From assembly GCF_000518265.1 (NCBI RefSeq), contig NZ_JADG01000022.1, positions 62,001 through 126,000 on the forward strand: a DNA stretch of 64,000 nucleotides, in the 5' to 3' direction. Below, piece after piece: positions 16,172 to 24,084 of this stretch. Below the pieces are notes generated by a model. It was not told where the DNA came from and did not search any database. It saw nothing but the letters and a program-made list of their open reading frames with translations. The DNA is from Actinomadura oligospora ATCC 43269. GTDB taxonomy: Bacteria; Actinomycetota; Actinomycetes; Streptosporangiales; Streptosporangiaceae. The translations under genes and the position numbers were made by a program. How positions within the stretch are numbered: the stretch's first letter is position 1; each line of letters begins with the position of its first letter.

Positions 16172-16681
16172 TCACCGGGAGGCGTAGACCGGGACCAGGC
16201 TGGCGCGGGCCAGGGTGTGCGCGGTGATGTTGAAGCCGACCGCGGCGGGCATCGTGTCGGACGGGATGCCCAGCGACTCCACGTCCAGCGCGTGGACGGT
16301 GAAGACGTAGCGGTGCGGGTCGCCGGGCGGCGGGGCCGCGCCGCCGAACGCCTTGTCGCCGTAGTCGTTGCGGGCCTGGACACCGATCTTGGCGTCGGCG
16401 GCGCCCGCTCCGGTGGGCAGCCCGGTCACGTCGGCCGGGACGTCGAACAGGACCCAGTGCCAGAAGCCGGAGCCGGTGGGGGCGTCCGGGTCGTAGCAGG
16501 TCACGGCGAAGCTCCTGGTCTCGGCGGGAAAGCCCGACCAGCGGAGCTCCGGCGACACGTTGCCGCCGGAGAACACGTGCTTGTTCGTCAGGTGCGCGCC
16601 GTCGGCGATGTCGTCGCTCTCCAGCGTGAACGACGGGACCTGCGGCAGATGCTCGTGCGGGAGCGGCGGCTTACCGGCCAT
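16172..16681 (-). CDS. YbhB/YbcL-family (PEBP, Raf-kinase-inhibitor-like) protein
   Basis: The 169-aa product matches the bacterial PEBP family: the core FTLESDDIADGAHL, then NVSPELRWSGFP, CYDPDAPTGSGFWHWVLFDV (the Asp-Pro-Asp-Ala-Pro ligand-pocket motif) and GDPHRYVFTVHALD. These proteins bind anionic ligands such as phospholipid head groups; no defined bacterial pathway is established. No signal peptide is present. A leader hairpin touches its ribosome binding site (16695-16725). Confidence 0.9.
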   Translation of the reverse strand: MAGKPPLPHEHLPQVPSFTLESDDIADGAHLTNKHVFSGGNVSPELRWSGFPAETRSFAVTCYDPDAPTGSGFWHWVLFDVPADVTGLPTGAGAADAKIGVQARNDYGDKAFGGAAPPPGDPHRYVFTVHALDVESLGIPSDTMPAAVGFNITAHTLARASLVPVYASR

Positions 16682-16694
16682 GGTCAGTCCTCCT

Positions 16695-16725
16695 CCTGAT
16701 AGCCATATTCCCCATACCTATCAGG
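16695..16725 (-). promoter_or_regulatory. leader inverted repeat overlapping the PEBP ribosome binding site
   Basis: Two perfect 8-base arms (CCTGATAG and CTATCAGG on the coding strand) are separated by 15 nt. The second arm runs directly into AGGAGGAGG, so pairing in the mRNA would close part of the Shine-Dalgarno region. A TATGGGGAATAT stretch between the arms could instead be a -10 element, making this an operator. Confidence 0.5.
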
Positions 16726-16780
16726 CCCCCGCAGTGTCACCGCGCAGCGCTGCACCGGCCCCGCCCGTCCCCCTGAACGC

Positions 16781-16824
16781 GAAGACCCCGCTCCCGGCCG
16801 GGGCGGCCGAAAGGCGGGGTCTTC
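16781..16824 (-). terminator. terminator of polysaccharide-export ABC genes
   Basis: An 11-bp perfect stem (16781-16791 with 16814-16824) encloses a 22-nt GC-rich loop that can itself fold. It lies 13 nt past the ATPase stop codon. Confidence 0.8.
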
Positions 16825-16836
16825 GGGAAGAGCGTT

Positions 16837-17631
16837 CTACTTCTGGGTGGCCTCGATGTAGGCGTCCAGGACCGTGTCCGGGTCGCCGTCCATGCGCATC
16901 TGGCCGTCGTCCAGCCAGATCACCCGGTCGCAGGTCTCGCGGACCACGTCGAGCTGGTGCGCGACCAGGAAGACCGCGCCCGCCTCCTTGCGCAGCTCCT
17001 CGATCCGGCGCTTGGACTTGGTGCGGAACTTGGCGTCGCCGGTGGCGAGCGCCTCGTCGATCAGCAGCACGTCGTGCGTCTTGGCCGCGGCGATCGCGAA
17101 CCGGAGCCGGGCGCCCATGCCGGACGAGTACGTCCGCATCGGGTAGTTGATGAAGCCCGGCTTGAGGCCCGCGAAGTCGACGACCTCCTGGTACTTCTCC
17201 TTGGTCTCCTGCGGGGTCATGCCCATCGCCAGGCAGCCGAGGACGACGTTGCGCTCGCCGGTCAGGTCCTTCATGAGGGCCGCGTTGACGCCCAGCAGGG
17301 ACGGCTGGCCGTCGGTGTAGACGCCGCCGCGCGCCGGGGGCAGCAGGCCCGCGATGGCCTGGAGCAGCGTGGACTTGCCGGAGCCGTTGGTGCCGATCAC
17401 GCCGACGGCCTCGCCGCGGTAGGCGACGAAGGACAGGCCCTTGATCGCGTGCACCTCGGTCATGCTCGGGCGCTTCTGCCGCTTGATCACCCGCGACATC
17501 GCGGACGCGGCGTTGCCCTTGCCGCCCGCGCCGTACACGCGGTAGACGATGTGCAGCCCGTCCACCACGACGATCGGGTCGCGCGTCGGGTCGATGTCCA
17601 CGGGGTTCTGTGCCAGGTGGGCGTTAACCAC
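16837..17631 (-). CDS. polysaccharide-export ABC ATPase (Wzt/TagH/RfbE-like)
   Basis: The 264-aa product has Walker A GTNGSGKST, signature YSSGMGARLRF, Walker B VLLIDEALATGDAKF and the H-loop AHQLD. An N-terminal extension (IDPTRDPIVVVDGLHIVYRV) and the Asn-containing LTGERNVVLG segment are typical of ATPases that export teichoic acid, O-antigen or mycobacterial galactan. The GTG at 17631 follows GAGGAG by about 10 nt; an earlier GTG at 17652 has no ribosome site. It overlaps the permease by 8 bp. It lacks a C-terminal carbohydrate-binding domain. Confidence 0.9.
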   Translation of the reverse strand: MVNAHLAQNPVDIDPTRDPIVVVDGLHIVYRVYGAGGKGNAASAMSRVIKRQKRPSMTEVHAIKGLSFVAYRGEAVGVIGTNGSGKSTLLQAIAGLLPPARGGVYTDGQPSLLGVNAALMKDLTGERNVVLGCLAMGMTPQETKEKYQEVVDFAGLKPGFINYPMRTYSSGMGARLRFAIAAAKTHDVLLIDEALATGDAKFRTKSKRRIEELRKEAGAVFLVAHQLDVVRETCDRVIWLDDGQMRMDGDPDTVLDAYIEATQK

Positions 17632-18610
17632 GGCCGTATCGCTCCTCGGCACGGTAGAAGAACATGAACCCGGCCACCAGGGCCACCACGGCCCAGATCA
17701 GAGCGTAGATCCACAGCTGGCTGGTCGAGTGGTTCCCCGCCAGATGGTGCTGGACGTGGTGCCGGTACTTGCCGAGCAGGGTGTGGCGGCTCAGCTCCAC
17801 GTACACATAGCCCGGGTTCATCTTGAGGAGCTCGCTGACCCACGCGTGCGTCTTCAGGAAATGGCTGCTGGTCATCAGGCCCGGGAGCGAGAAGATCACG
17901 CCGGACAGGTACAGCCAGGTGCGGGTGACGAACGGCAGCAGCTGGGTGATGTCGCGGTTGAACGCGCCCAGCCGGGCCATCATCATCCCGGCGCCCACGT
18001 TGAACATCAGCTGCAGGCCGACGACCGGGACGAACATCAGCATGTGGAGGCCGATGGGCTCGCCGAACGCCACCACGATGATCATCAGGACGACCAGCGA
18101 CAGCAGCAGCTGCTGGAACTCGACGACCGCGATCGCCAGCGGGAGCGTGGCGCGGGGGAAGTGCAGGGCCCGGATCAGCGACAGGTTGTCGCCGACCGAC
18201 TTGGACCCCGACTGGATGGAGCGCTGCATGAACCCGAACATGAACACGCCGGTCACCAGGAACGGCAGGAAGTCCGGCAGGTCGCGCGAGGTGTTGAGCA
18301 GCAGTCCGAAGATCAGGAAGTAGACGCCGACGTTCAGCAGGGGCGTGAGCAGCTGCCACACCTGGCCCAGGCGCGAGTCGCTGTACATCGCGATGTTCTT
18401 CGCCGAGGCGAAGGCCCAGATGAAGTGGCGCCGCTCCCAGACCTCCTGGAGGTACTTGCGAAGCGAGGGGCGCGCCGAGCTCTGCTTGAGGCCGAAGCGG
18501 GCGGCGTAGGCGGCCAGGGACTCGCTGCTCCCGAGATTCATGCGTGGAGGTTCCGCGAGTGTGCCGACCGACTCGCCACCCGAGGCGCCGGTCGGTTCCG
18601 GGTGACTCAT
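17624..18610 (-). CDS. polysaccharide-export ABC permease (Wzm/RfbD-like)
   Basis: The 328-aa protein has an ABC-2 membrane domain with six helices after a soluble N-terminus (about 1-80) that contains the amphipathic segment RPSLRKYLQEVWERRHFIW. The segment SDSRLGQVWQLLTPLLN is characteristic of polysaccharide exporters and resembles mycobacterial RfbD (Rv3783). The ATG is at 18608-18610. With the ATPase it should move a lipid-linked glycan outward. No glycan-synthesis genes adjoin, but a glycosyltransferase operon lies 7 kb away. Confidence 0.9.
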   Translation of the reverse strand: MSHPEPTGASGGESVGTLAEPPRMNLGSSESLAAYAARFGLKQSSARPSLRKYLQEVWERRHFIWAFASAKNIAMYSDSRLGQVWQLLTPLLNVGVYFLIFGLLLNTSRDLPDFLPFLVTGVFMFGFMQRSIQSGSKSVGDNLSLIRALHFPRATLPLAIAVVEFQQLLLSLVVLMIIVVAFGEPIGLHMLMFVPVVGLQLMFNVGAGMMMARLGAFNRDITQLLPFVTRTWLYLSGVIFSLPGLMTSSHFLKTHAWVSELLKMNPGYVYVELSRHTLLGKYRHHVQHHLAGNHSTSQLWIYALIWAVVALVAGFMFFYRAEERYGRG

Positions 18611-18823
18611 GCTCGGAAGCCTATTGCAGGCCGTGCTCTGTGCGAGACGTTCGCCCTTATTTGAGGCCCCACAAGGACCGAAAAGGGGAGGATCTGGGAC
18701 GCTCTGCCGGGTTGTGGGCAACATCACACCGAACGTCGCTCCGGACGACCCGCCGAGGAGGCCCTGACCGTCCGCTTGCGATCTGCGGGGAATCTCGGCG
18801 CGCCGGTGGGGGATACCGGTGTC

Positions 18824-20401
18824 ATGCCTGCGACACACCGAACGTCACCGTTCTCGCCCCCTTCGCTCACGGGCGGCGGGCCGGGCGGCGGCGGAGGGCC
18901 GCTCGCACGTCTCGGCCGCCTCGACCGGGACGCGTTCGAACGGGTCGCCGCGGCCGAACTGCCCGGACTCGAAGGGGTCCTGCCCCGGCTCTCGCGTATC
19001 GCCGACCACGGGGTCCTGTGGTTCGGCGCCGCCGCGGCCCTCGGCTCGTCCGGGCGGGCACGGCTGCGCCGCGCCGCGCTCCGCGGCCTGGCCGGGATCG
19101 CCGTGGCCAGCCCGGTCGTCAACCTGATCGGCAAGCAGGCGTTCCGGCGCCGCCGTCCGGTCGTGGACCTGGTGCCGCCGGTCCGGATCCGGTGGAAGCT
19201 GCCGACCTCGCACTCCTTCCCGTCCGGGCACTCGGCGTCGGCCGCCGCGTTCGCGACGGGGGTGGCGATGGAGGCCCCGCCGGCCGTCGCCCTCCCGGTC
19301 GCCGGGGTCGCCGCCGCCGTCTGCTTCTCCCGCGTCTACACCGGCGCCCACTACCCGGGGGATGTCCTGGCCGGAGCGGCGGTCGGCGCCCTGGCCTCCC
19401 TCGGCACGCGGCTGCTGTGGCCCGCCCGTCCGGCGGTCGCGAAGGTCTCGCACACCACCACCGAGCAGATGGTCGTCCAGAGCGACGGACGCGGCGTCGT
19501 CGCCGTCGTGAACATGGCGTCGGGCTCGAACACGCCCTCCGGCCCGGACGGCCGGGACGACTCGCCGCTGCCCAACCGCGCCGAGTCGGTCGCCAGGGTC
19601 CTCGAACGGGAGTTCCCGGCCGCCGAGATCGTCCGGTTCGAGCGCGGCGGCGACCTGGCCGCGACCCTGGACGAGGCCGCCGAGCGGGCCGAGGTCCTCG
19701 CCGTCGTCGGCGGCGACGGGACGGTCAACGCCGCCGCCCGCGCCGCGCTCGCCCACAAGGTGCCGCTGCTGGTCGTCCCGGGCGGCACGTTCGACCACTT
19801 CGCCCGCGCGCTCGGCGTCGAGACCGTCGCCGACGCCGTGACCGCCTACCGGGACGGACGCCTCGGACGCGTCGACGTGGGCCGGGTCACGCCGGGCGAC
19901 GTCGTCTTCCTCAACACCGCGAGCTTCGGCGCGTACACCGCCCTGGTCGCCCGGCGCGAGCGGCTGGAGGGACGGCTCGGGAAATGGCCCGCGCTGGCCG
20001 TCGCCGCCGTCCGCACGCTGCGCGACTTCGACCCGCACGAGATGATCGTGGACGGGCGTACCCGCACGGTCTGGCTGGCGTTCGTCGGCAACGGCGTCTA
20101 CTCCTCGCACGGCCCCGCCCCGACCTGGCGGACGGCCCTGAACGACGGGGTGTTCGACGTCCGGGTCGTCGAGGTGGCGCGGCGCGTCCCGCGCGTGCGG
20201 GCGCTGGCGTCCGTCCTGGGCGGCGGCGTGCGCCTCGGCCCCGGCTTCCGGACCTGGAAGAGCGGCGCCCTGGACCTCACCGACCAGACCGGCGAGTTCG
20301 AGTTGGCCTTCGACGGGGAGATCACCGAGCTTCCGTCCACGGTCCGCTTCACCGTCGACCCCCGGGCGCTGCAGGTCTTCGTCCCGCGCCGTCCGCGCTA
20401 A
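18824..20401 (+). CDS. PAP2 phosphatase / diacylglycerol-kinase-like fusion protein
   Basis: Residues to about 205 form a PAP2 lipid phosphatase with the three motifs KQAFRRRRP, PSGHS and SRVYTGAHYPGD. From about 225 the protein continues as a diacylglycerol/sphingosine-kinase-type domain with the nucleotide motif VVGGDGTVNAAA and VPGGTFDHFARALG. One protein therefore joins a lipid phosphatase to a lipid kinase, suggesting turnover of phosphatidate, polyprenyl phosphate or a related lipid at the membrane. The ATG at 18824 follows GGGGGA; an in-frame ATG at 18776 would add 16 residues. The stop overlaps the convergent P450 stop by 4 bp. Confidence 0.88.
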   Translation: MPATHRTSPFSPPSLTGGGPGGGGGPLARLGRLDRDAFERVAAAELPGLEGVLPRLSRIADHGVLWFGAAAALGSSGRARLRRAALRGLAGIAVASPVVNLIGKQAFRRRRPVVDLVPPVRIRWKLPTSHSFPSGHSASAAAFATGVAMEAPPAVALPVAGVAAAVCFSRVYTGAHYPGDVLAGAAVGALASLGTRLLWPARPAVAKVSHTTTEQMVVQSDGRGVVAVVNMASGSNTPSGPDGRDDSPLPNRAESVARVLEREFPAAEIVRFERGGDLAATLDEAAERAEVLAVVGGDGTVNAAARAALAHKVPLLVVPGGTFDHFARALGVETVADAVTAYRDGRLGRVDVGRVTPGDVVFLNTASFGAYTALVARRERLEGRLGKWPALAVAAVRTLRDFDPHEMIVDGRTRTVWLAFVGNGVYSSHGPAPTWRTALNDGVFDVRVVEVARRVPRVRALASVLGGGVRLGPGFRTWKSGALDLTDQTGEFELAFDGEITELPSTVRFTVDPRALQVFVPRRPR

Positions 20402-21561
20402 TAGGCGCCCGTGAGCGGAAGGGCGCTCAGGCCGGTCACCACGGGTGAGCCGTTCCATCGGGGCGACCCGGCCAGGGCCGGACGGGGAAAGCGGAGCGTG
20501 GCCTCCTCCAGCAGGATGCGGATCTCCAGGCGGGCCAGGGCGGCGCCCAGGCAGAAGTGCGGGCCGAAGCCGAAGGCCAGGTTCGGCCCGGACGGACGAC
20601 GTGCGATGTCGAAGCGGCCCGCGTCGTCCCCGAAGGCGGCCGGGTCGTGGTCGGCCGCGCCGAACAGCAGCATCACGTGCTCGCCCTCGGCGATCACAGC
20701 GTCGCCGAGCGGGACGTCCCGGGTCGCGGTGCGCAGGAAGTAGGCCACGGGCGACGTCCAGCGCAGGATCTCCTCGACCGCCGAGGGCAGCAGGCCCGGC
20801 CGGTCGCGGAGGGTCGTCCACTGGTCCGGACGCGTCGCGAACGCGTGCAGCCCGCCGGAGATCGCGTGCCGGGTCGTCTCGTTCCCGGCGACCAGCAGCT
20901 GGATCAGGAACATGACCAGTTCGAGGTCGGTCAGCCGGTCGCCGTCCAGTTCGGCGAGGGCGAGCCGGGAGATCACGTCGTCGCGCGGGTCGGCGCGGCG
21001 CCGGTGCGCGGTCTCCAGGAGGAACGTCCCGCACTCGACGCGCAGGGCGTTCCGCTCGTCCTCGGGGAGGCCGGACGTGCCGGGGACGATCGCCTCGGTC
21101 CAGCGGTGGAAGCGCGGCCAGTCCGCCTCCGGGACGCCGAGCAGGAGGCAGATCACCTGGAGCGGCAGCGGGACGGCCAGCTCGGCGACCGCGTCGAACT
21201 CGGGCGGCAGGCCCTCCAGCAGGGCGCGGACGCGGTCCCGGACGGCCTCCTCCAGCTCCCTCATGACGGCCGGGCGGAACGCGGGCGCGACCAGCCCCCG
21301 GTACCGGGTGTGGTCGGGCGGGTCGGTGTGCATGATCGTCGGCGGCGCGTCGTAGGCGCGCCCGATCTCCGGGATCAGGATCCCGTCCCGGGACCGGAAC
21401 GCCTCGGGATCGGACGCGATCCGGTGCACCTGCGCGTGCGACCCGGCCACCCACAGCGGCAGCGCCGGATGCCGGACCGGGCTCTGCGCGCGGATCCGCG
21501 CGTAGAGCCCGAGCGGATGGCCGGAGCCGAACGCGCCGTCCGGGAAGTCCTCGGCGATCAC
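20398..21561 (-). CDS. cytochrome P450
   Basis: The 387-aa protein has the I-helix motif AGNETTRH (225-232), the K-helix E-x-x-R (Glu264-Arg267, EEILR) and the heme loop FGFGPHFCLG with the cysteine ligand at 337. The HTDPPDHTRYRGLVAPAF segment is typical of soluble actinobacterial P450s (CYP107/CYP125-like range). The GTG start overlaps the stop of the cupin gene as GTGA. The tight pairing with a ring-cleavage-type dioxygenase homologue suggests a shared oxidative pathway. No ferredoxin gene is adjacent. The substrate is unknown. Confidence 0.92.
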   Translation of the reverse strand: MIAEDFPDGAFGSGHPLGLYARIRAQSPVRHPALPLWVAGSHAQVHRIASDPEAFRSRDGILIPEIGRAYDAPPTIMHTDPPDHTRYRGLVAPAFRPAVMRELEEAVRDRVRALLEGLPPEFDAVAELAVPLPLQVICLLLGVPEADWPRFHRWTEAIVPGTSGLPEDERNALRVECGTFLLETAHRRRADPRDDVISRLALAELDGDRLTDLELVMFLIQLLVAGNETTRHAISGGLHAFATRPDQWTTLRDRPGLLPSAVEEILRWTSPVAYFLRTATRDVPLGDAVIAEGEHVMLLFGAADHDPAAFGDDAGRFDIARRPSGPNLAFGFGPHFCLGAALARLEIRILLEEATLRFPRPALAGSPRWNGSPVVTGLSALPLTGAY

Positions 21562-21998
21562 TGAAGGATGCCGCTCGGGCGCGGGATCCCGGCGGCGTCG
21601 CAGAGGGCGAAGTAGGCGCTCAGCGTGGACTCGGCGTCGACGACTCCGCTGATCTGACCTTCCTTGTCGTACTCGATGAACGCGCCCTGGACCACGAAGA
21701 GGATGTCGGTGTCGTCGTCCAGGACGGTCAGCGTGTGGACGGACCCGGGCGGCTCGTAGATGTAGGTTCCGGCGACGTAGTCGACGCCGTACTCGGCGTA
21801 CCGCCAGCGTCCCGCGAACGTGTGCGCGTGGACGCCGCCCGTGTGCTTGTGCGTCGGCAGCTGGAACCCGGCGGCGAACCGGTTGCGGACGACCCAGGTG
21901 TCCGCGGACGCCCGCAGCACCTTCAGCCCCACCGGACCCGCCTGGACCCACGGGATGTCGTCGTCGTGGACGTGCCCGACCGTGATCGCCTCAGTCAT
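21558..21998 (-). CDS. cupin, 2,4'-dihydroxyacetophenone dioxygenase-like
   Basis: This 146-aa single-domain cupin has candidate metal ligands in LPTHKHTGGVHAHTFAGRW (three to four His) and a later PPGSVHTLTV His. The overall form fits the 2,4'-dihydroxyacetophenone dioxygenase/ChrR-like cupins, which cleave a C-C bond using iron. Family members without proven activity are common. The ATG at 21998 starts the conserved TEAITVGHVHDDDIPW; an upstream in-frame start at 22034 is less likely. It is coupled to the P450. Confidence 0.8.
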   Translation of the reverse strand: MTEAITVGHVHDDDIPWVQAGPVGLKVLRASADTWVVRNRFAAGFQLPTHKHTGGVHAHTFAGRWRYAEYGVDYVAGTYIYEPPGSVHTLTVLDDDTDILFVVQGAFIEYDKEGQISGVVDAESTLSAYFALCDAAGIPRPSGILQ

Positions 21999-22049
21999 AA
22001 AGCAAACGCTAGGTAGGTGACACGGTCCGCGCAAGGGTCCGACGGCGTT

Positions 22050-22144
22050 CCGGTCCGGTCCGGTCCGGCCCGATCCGGTCCGGCCCGATCCGGTCCGGCC
22101 CGATCCGGCCCGATCCGGCCCGGTCCGGCCCGGTCCGTCCCGGC
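22050..22144. repeat. pentanucleotide tandem repeat (CCGRY)n
   Basis: About 17 consecutive 5-bp units of the forms CCGGT, CCGGC and CCGAT are followed by a few degenerate ones. It fills the gap between the sulfotransferase stop and the cupin start, so the cupin promoter must lie in or next to it. Confidence 0.9.
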
Positions 22145-22155
22145 CGTGCGGTCGC

Positions 22156-22845
22156 TCAGCGGGTCCTGAGCATCCACCGGATGGCGCGGCGGGCCTGCGA
22201 GGTGAACTGGGCGCTGTCGTTGACCTGCGGGAACGGGCCGTCCGGCACGGGCACCTCGAGGAACTCGCAGAGCGGCTCCCAGCCCTGCCTCACGTCGTAG
22301 ACCAGCAGCCGCTCGGCCGGGACGGCCTCGACGACCTCGGCCGTGTGCCGCTCGAACCACGCCACCAGCCCCTCGTCGTCCAGCTGGACGAGGCTCTGCA
22401 GTTCCGGCAGGGACGAGACCATGTCGAGGATGAGGGCGAACCGGGTGCCGAGCAGCGAGGACAGCTTGTACAGCACCTGTCCGGGCGGGCTGTGGAGCGC
22501 CTTGTGCTGGGCCAGGATCGTGGCGCGCATGCTCGCCACCCAGGACCGCGGGTCCCGGACGCTCAGCACGACCTTCGCCTCTTTGTAGTGGGCGGTCGTC
22601 TCGCGCCAGTACGCGGCGGACGGCCAGTCCACCGACGAGCGGTAGCCGCTGAACAACGTCTCCCAGGGGACGGGTTGGCCGTGTGTCTTGGCATGCCATG
22701 CCCGGGCCTGCTCGGAGTGCACCACCTCCGCCATGTGGTGGCACGGACCGAAACCGAGCTGTTCCAGTGCGCTCTTCAGGGACAGGGTGCCGGTGCGCCC
22801 GTATCCCGCGCCGATGACGTCCACGTGACGACCGTCACATTCCAC
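22156..22845 (-). CDS. sulfotransferase family protein
   Basis: The 229-aa product has the 5'-phosphosulfate loop-like motif GAGYGRTGTLSLKSALEQLG (residues 12-31) and the strand VVLSVRDPRSWVASM that fits the 3'-phosphate site. The layout HHMAEVV ... DWPSAAYW ... is typical of the short bacterial sulfotransferase family (Sulfotransfer_4-like). It would transfer sulfate from PAPS to an alcohol or sugar. The start lies in a region with an upstream inverted repeat; no ribosome site is obvious, so the start is moderately sure. Confidence 0.85.
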   Translation of the reverse strand: MECDGRHVDVIGAGYGRTGTLSLKSALEQLGFGPCHHMAEVVHSEQARAWHAKTHGQPVPWETLFSGYRSSVDWPSAAYWRETTAHYKEAKVVLSVRDPRSWVASMRATILAQHKALHSPPGQVLYKLSSLLGTRFALILDMVSSLPELQSLVQLDDEGLVAWFERHTAEVVEAVPAERLLVYDVRQGWEPLCEFLEVPVPDGPFPQVNDSAQFTSQARRAIRWMLRTR

Positions 22846-22923
22846 CTTGATCCGGTCAAGACGGTCGCGGGGCGTGTGACGGAGACCTGACAGAAAAGGG
22901 GATCATCCGGGCCTCGGGGGCAT

Positions 22924-22938
22924 TTCGGGACGTCCGAA
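22924..22938. promoter_or_regulatory. copy 1 of a repeated near-palindromic 15-mer
   Basis: TTCGGGACGTCCGAA is a near-palindrome around the core GGACGTCC. The same 15 bases recur exactly at 23058-23072, and both copies are followed by GGG-x-(T)CACTC. Both lie between the sulfotransferase and VanW genes. A shared DNA-binding site is likely. Confidence 0.55.
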
Positions 22939-23057
22939 GAGGGATCACTCCTCTCCGCGCCGAAATGATCACCCTCTGAGGCTGGCGGCCTGACCTGCGA
23001 AGACGCCATGACGACGGCTGAGGGGGAGGATCGGTTTACCTCGGGTGAGCTATGTCA

Positions 23058-23072
23058 TTCGGGACGTCCGAA
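23058..23072. promoter_or_regulatory. copy 2 of a repeated near-palindromic 15-mer
   Basis: This is identical to 22924-22938, 134 bp away. It lies 71 bp upstream of the VanW-family start codon chosen here. Confidence 0.55.
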
Positions 23073-23142
23073 AGTGGGCACTCTGCGGTCGGCTGTGCGT
23101 AACGTGAGCCGGGTTGTCCACTTTTGGGGGTGCTGCCTGATC

Positions 23143-24027
23143 ATGGTTCGGCATCGGAGGAGGCGCCCGAAACCGAGGGAACGGATGCGCCGGTGGGTGC
23201 CCGTGATGATCGGTGTTCCCGTCGCGGTCGTGGCGCTCGGCGGGGGGTACGCGCTCGCGTCGGGAGGCGGTTCGGAGTTGCGGGCGGCCATGGGGACGGA
23301 CCCCGGAGGCGACGGCCGGGCGAAGCCGACCAGGGCGCGGCCCGCGGTCGCCGGTCCGCGCGACGGATCGCGGCAGCTCGCCAGCTACACCACGGAGTTC
23401 AAGCCCGGCGAGGCCCGGGTGAAGAACATCCGGATCGGCGCGAAGGCCATCGACGGGCACGTCGTCCCGGCGGGCGGCGCGTTCTCGTTCAACAAGGTCG
23501 TCGGGCCGCGCGGCGCGCGCCAGGGCTACGTGCCCGCCCCGACGATCGTCGGCTCCCGCCTCGTGGACGACCTGGGCGGCGGCATCTGCCAGGTCTCGGC
23601 CACGCTGTGGAACGCGGTGTTCGAGGCCGGACTCAAGATCAAGGAGGCCCATCCGCACACGCTGTGGATGGAGGAGTACCCGCAGGGCCGCGAGGCCGCG
23701 GTCGCCTGGCCGTCGCTCGACTTCGTCTGGCGCAACGACTCCGGCAAGCCGATCCGGGTGCAGGCGCGGGTCACCGGGAACGCGCTGACCGTCTCGCTCT
23801 GGGGCACGCCGAAGTACCAGGTGAAGACCACCTCGTCCAAGCGGTACGCCCTCACCCGCGCCGGGACGTTCACCGACGCGGGCCGCCGCTGCGTGCCGAT
23901 GCCGGGCGGGCCCGGTTTCCAGGTCGACGTGTACCGGACGCTGTCCCTCTCGGGCCGGAAGGTCCGCCGCGACCGCTTCCACACCGTCTACCAGCCGGAA
24001 CCCAAGGTCACCTGCACCGGGCGCTGA
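23143..24027 (+). CDS. VanW-family protein
   Basis: The 294-aa product starts with a very basic stretch (RHRRRRPKPRERMRR), one membrane helix (about 18-38), a short linker, and the VanW domain (about 90-215) with the hallmark GGGICQVSATLWNAVFEAGL. A unique C-terminal part follows (about 215-294). VanW proteins accompany some glycopeptide-resistance clusters and cell-wall loci, but their biochemical role is not settled. It should be anchored in the membrane with the domain outside. An open frame upstream to 23008 lacks a ribosome site, so I use the ATG at 23143. Confidence 0.82.
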   Translation: MVRHRRRRPKPRERMRRWVPVMIGVPVAVVALGGGYALASGGGSELRAAMGTDPGGDGRAKPTRARPAVAGPRDGSRQLASYTTEFKPGEARVKNIRIGAKAIDGHVVPAGGAFSFNKVVGPRGARQGYVPAPTIVGSRLVDDLGGGICQVSATLWNAVFEAGLKIKEAHPHTLWMEEYPQGREAAVAWPSLDFVWRNDSGKPIRVQARVTGNALTVSLWGTPKYQVKTTSSKRYALTRAGTFTDAGRRCVPMPGGPGFQVDVYRTLSLSGRKVRRDRFHTVYQPEPKVTCTGR

Positions 24028-24084
24028 CCGGCTTGTCGGGATGTTCCCGGCAAGTCCGATGAAGGTGCGCTACGGTCGCGGACC

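Noticed and set aside
18845..21454. 869-codon minus frame across the PAP2-kinase and P450 genes
   Set aside because: It runs antisense through the PAP2-kinase motifs and in another frame through the P450. No start site or family supports it.
22021..22150. CRISPR array at the pentanucleotide repeat
   Set aside because: The units are 5 bp with no spacers and there are no cas genes; it is a simple tandem repeat.
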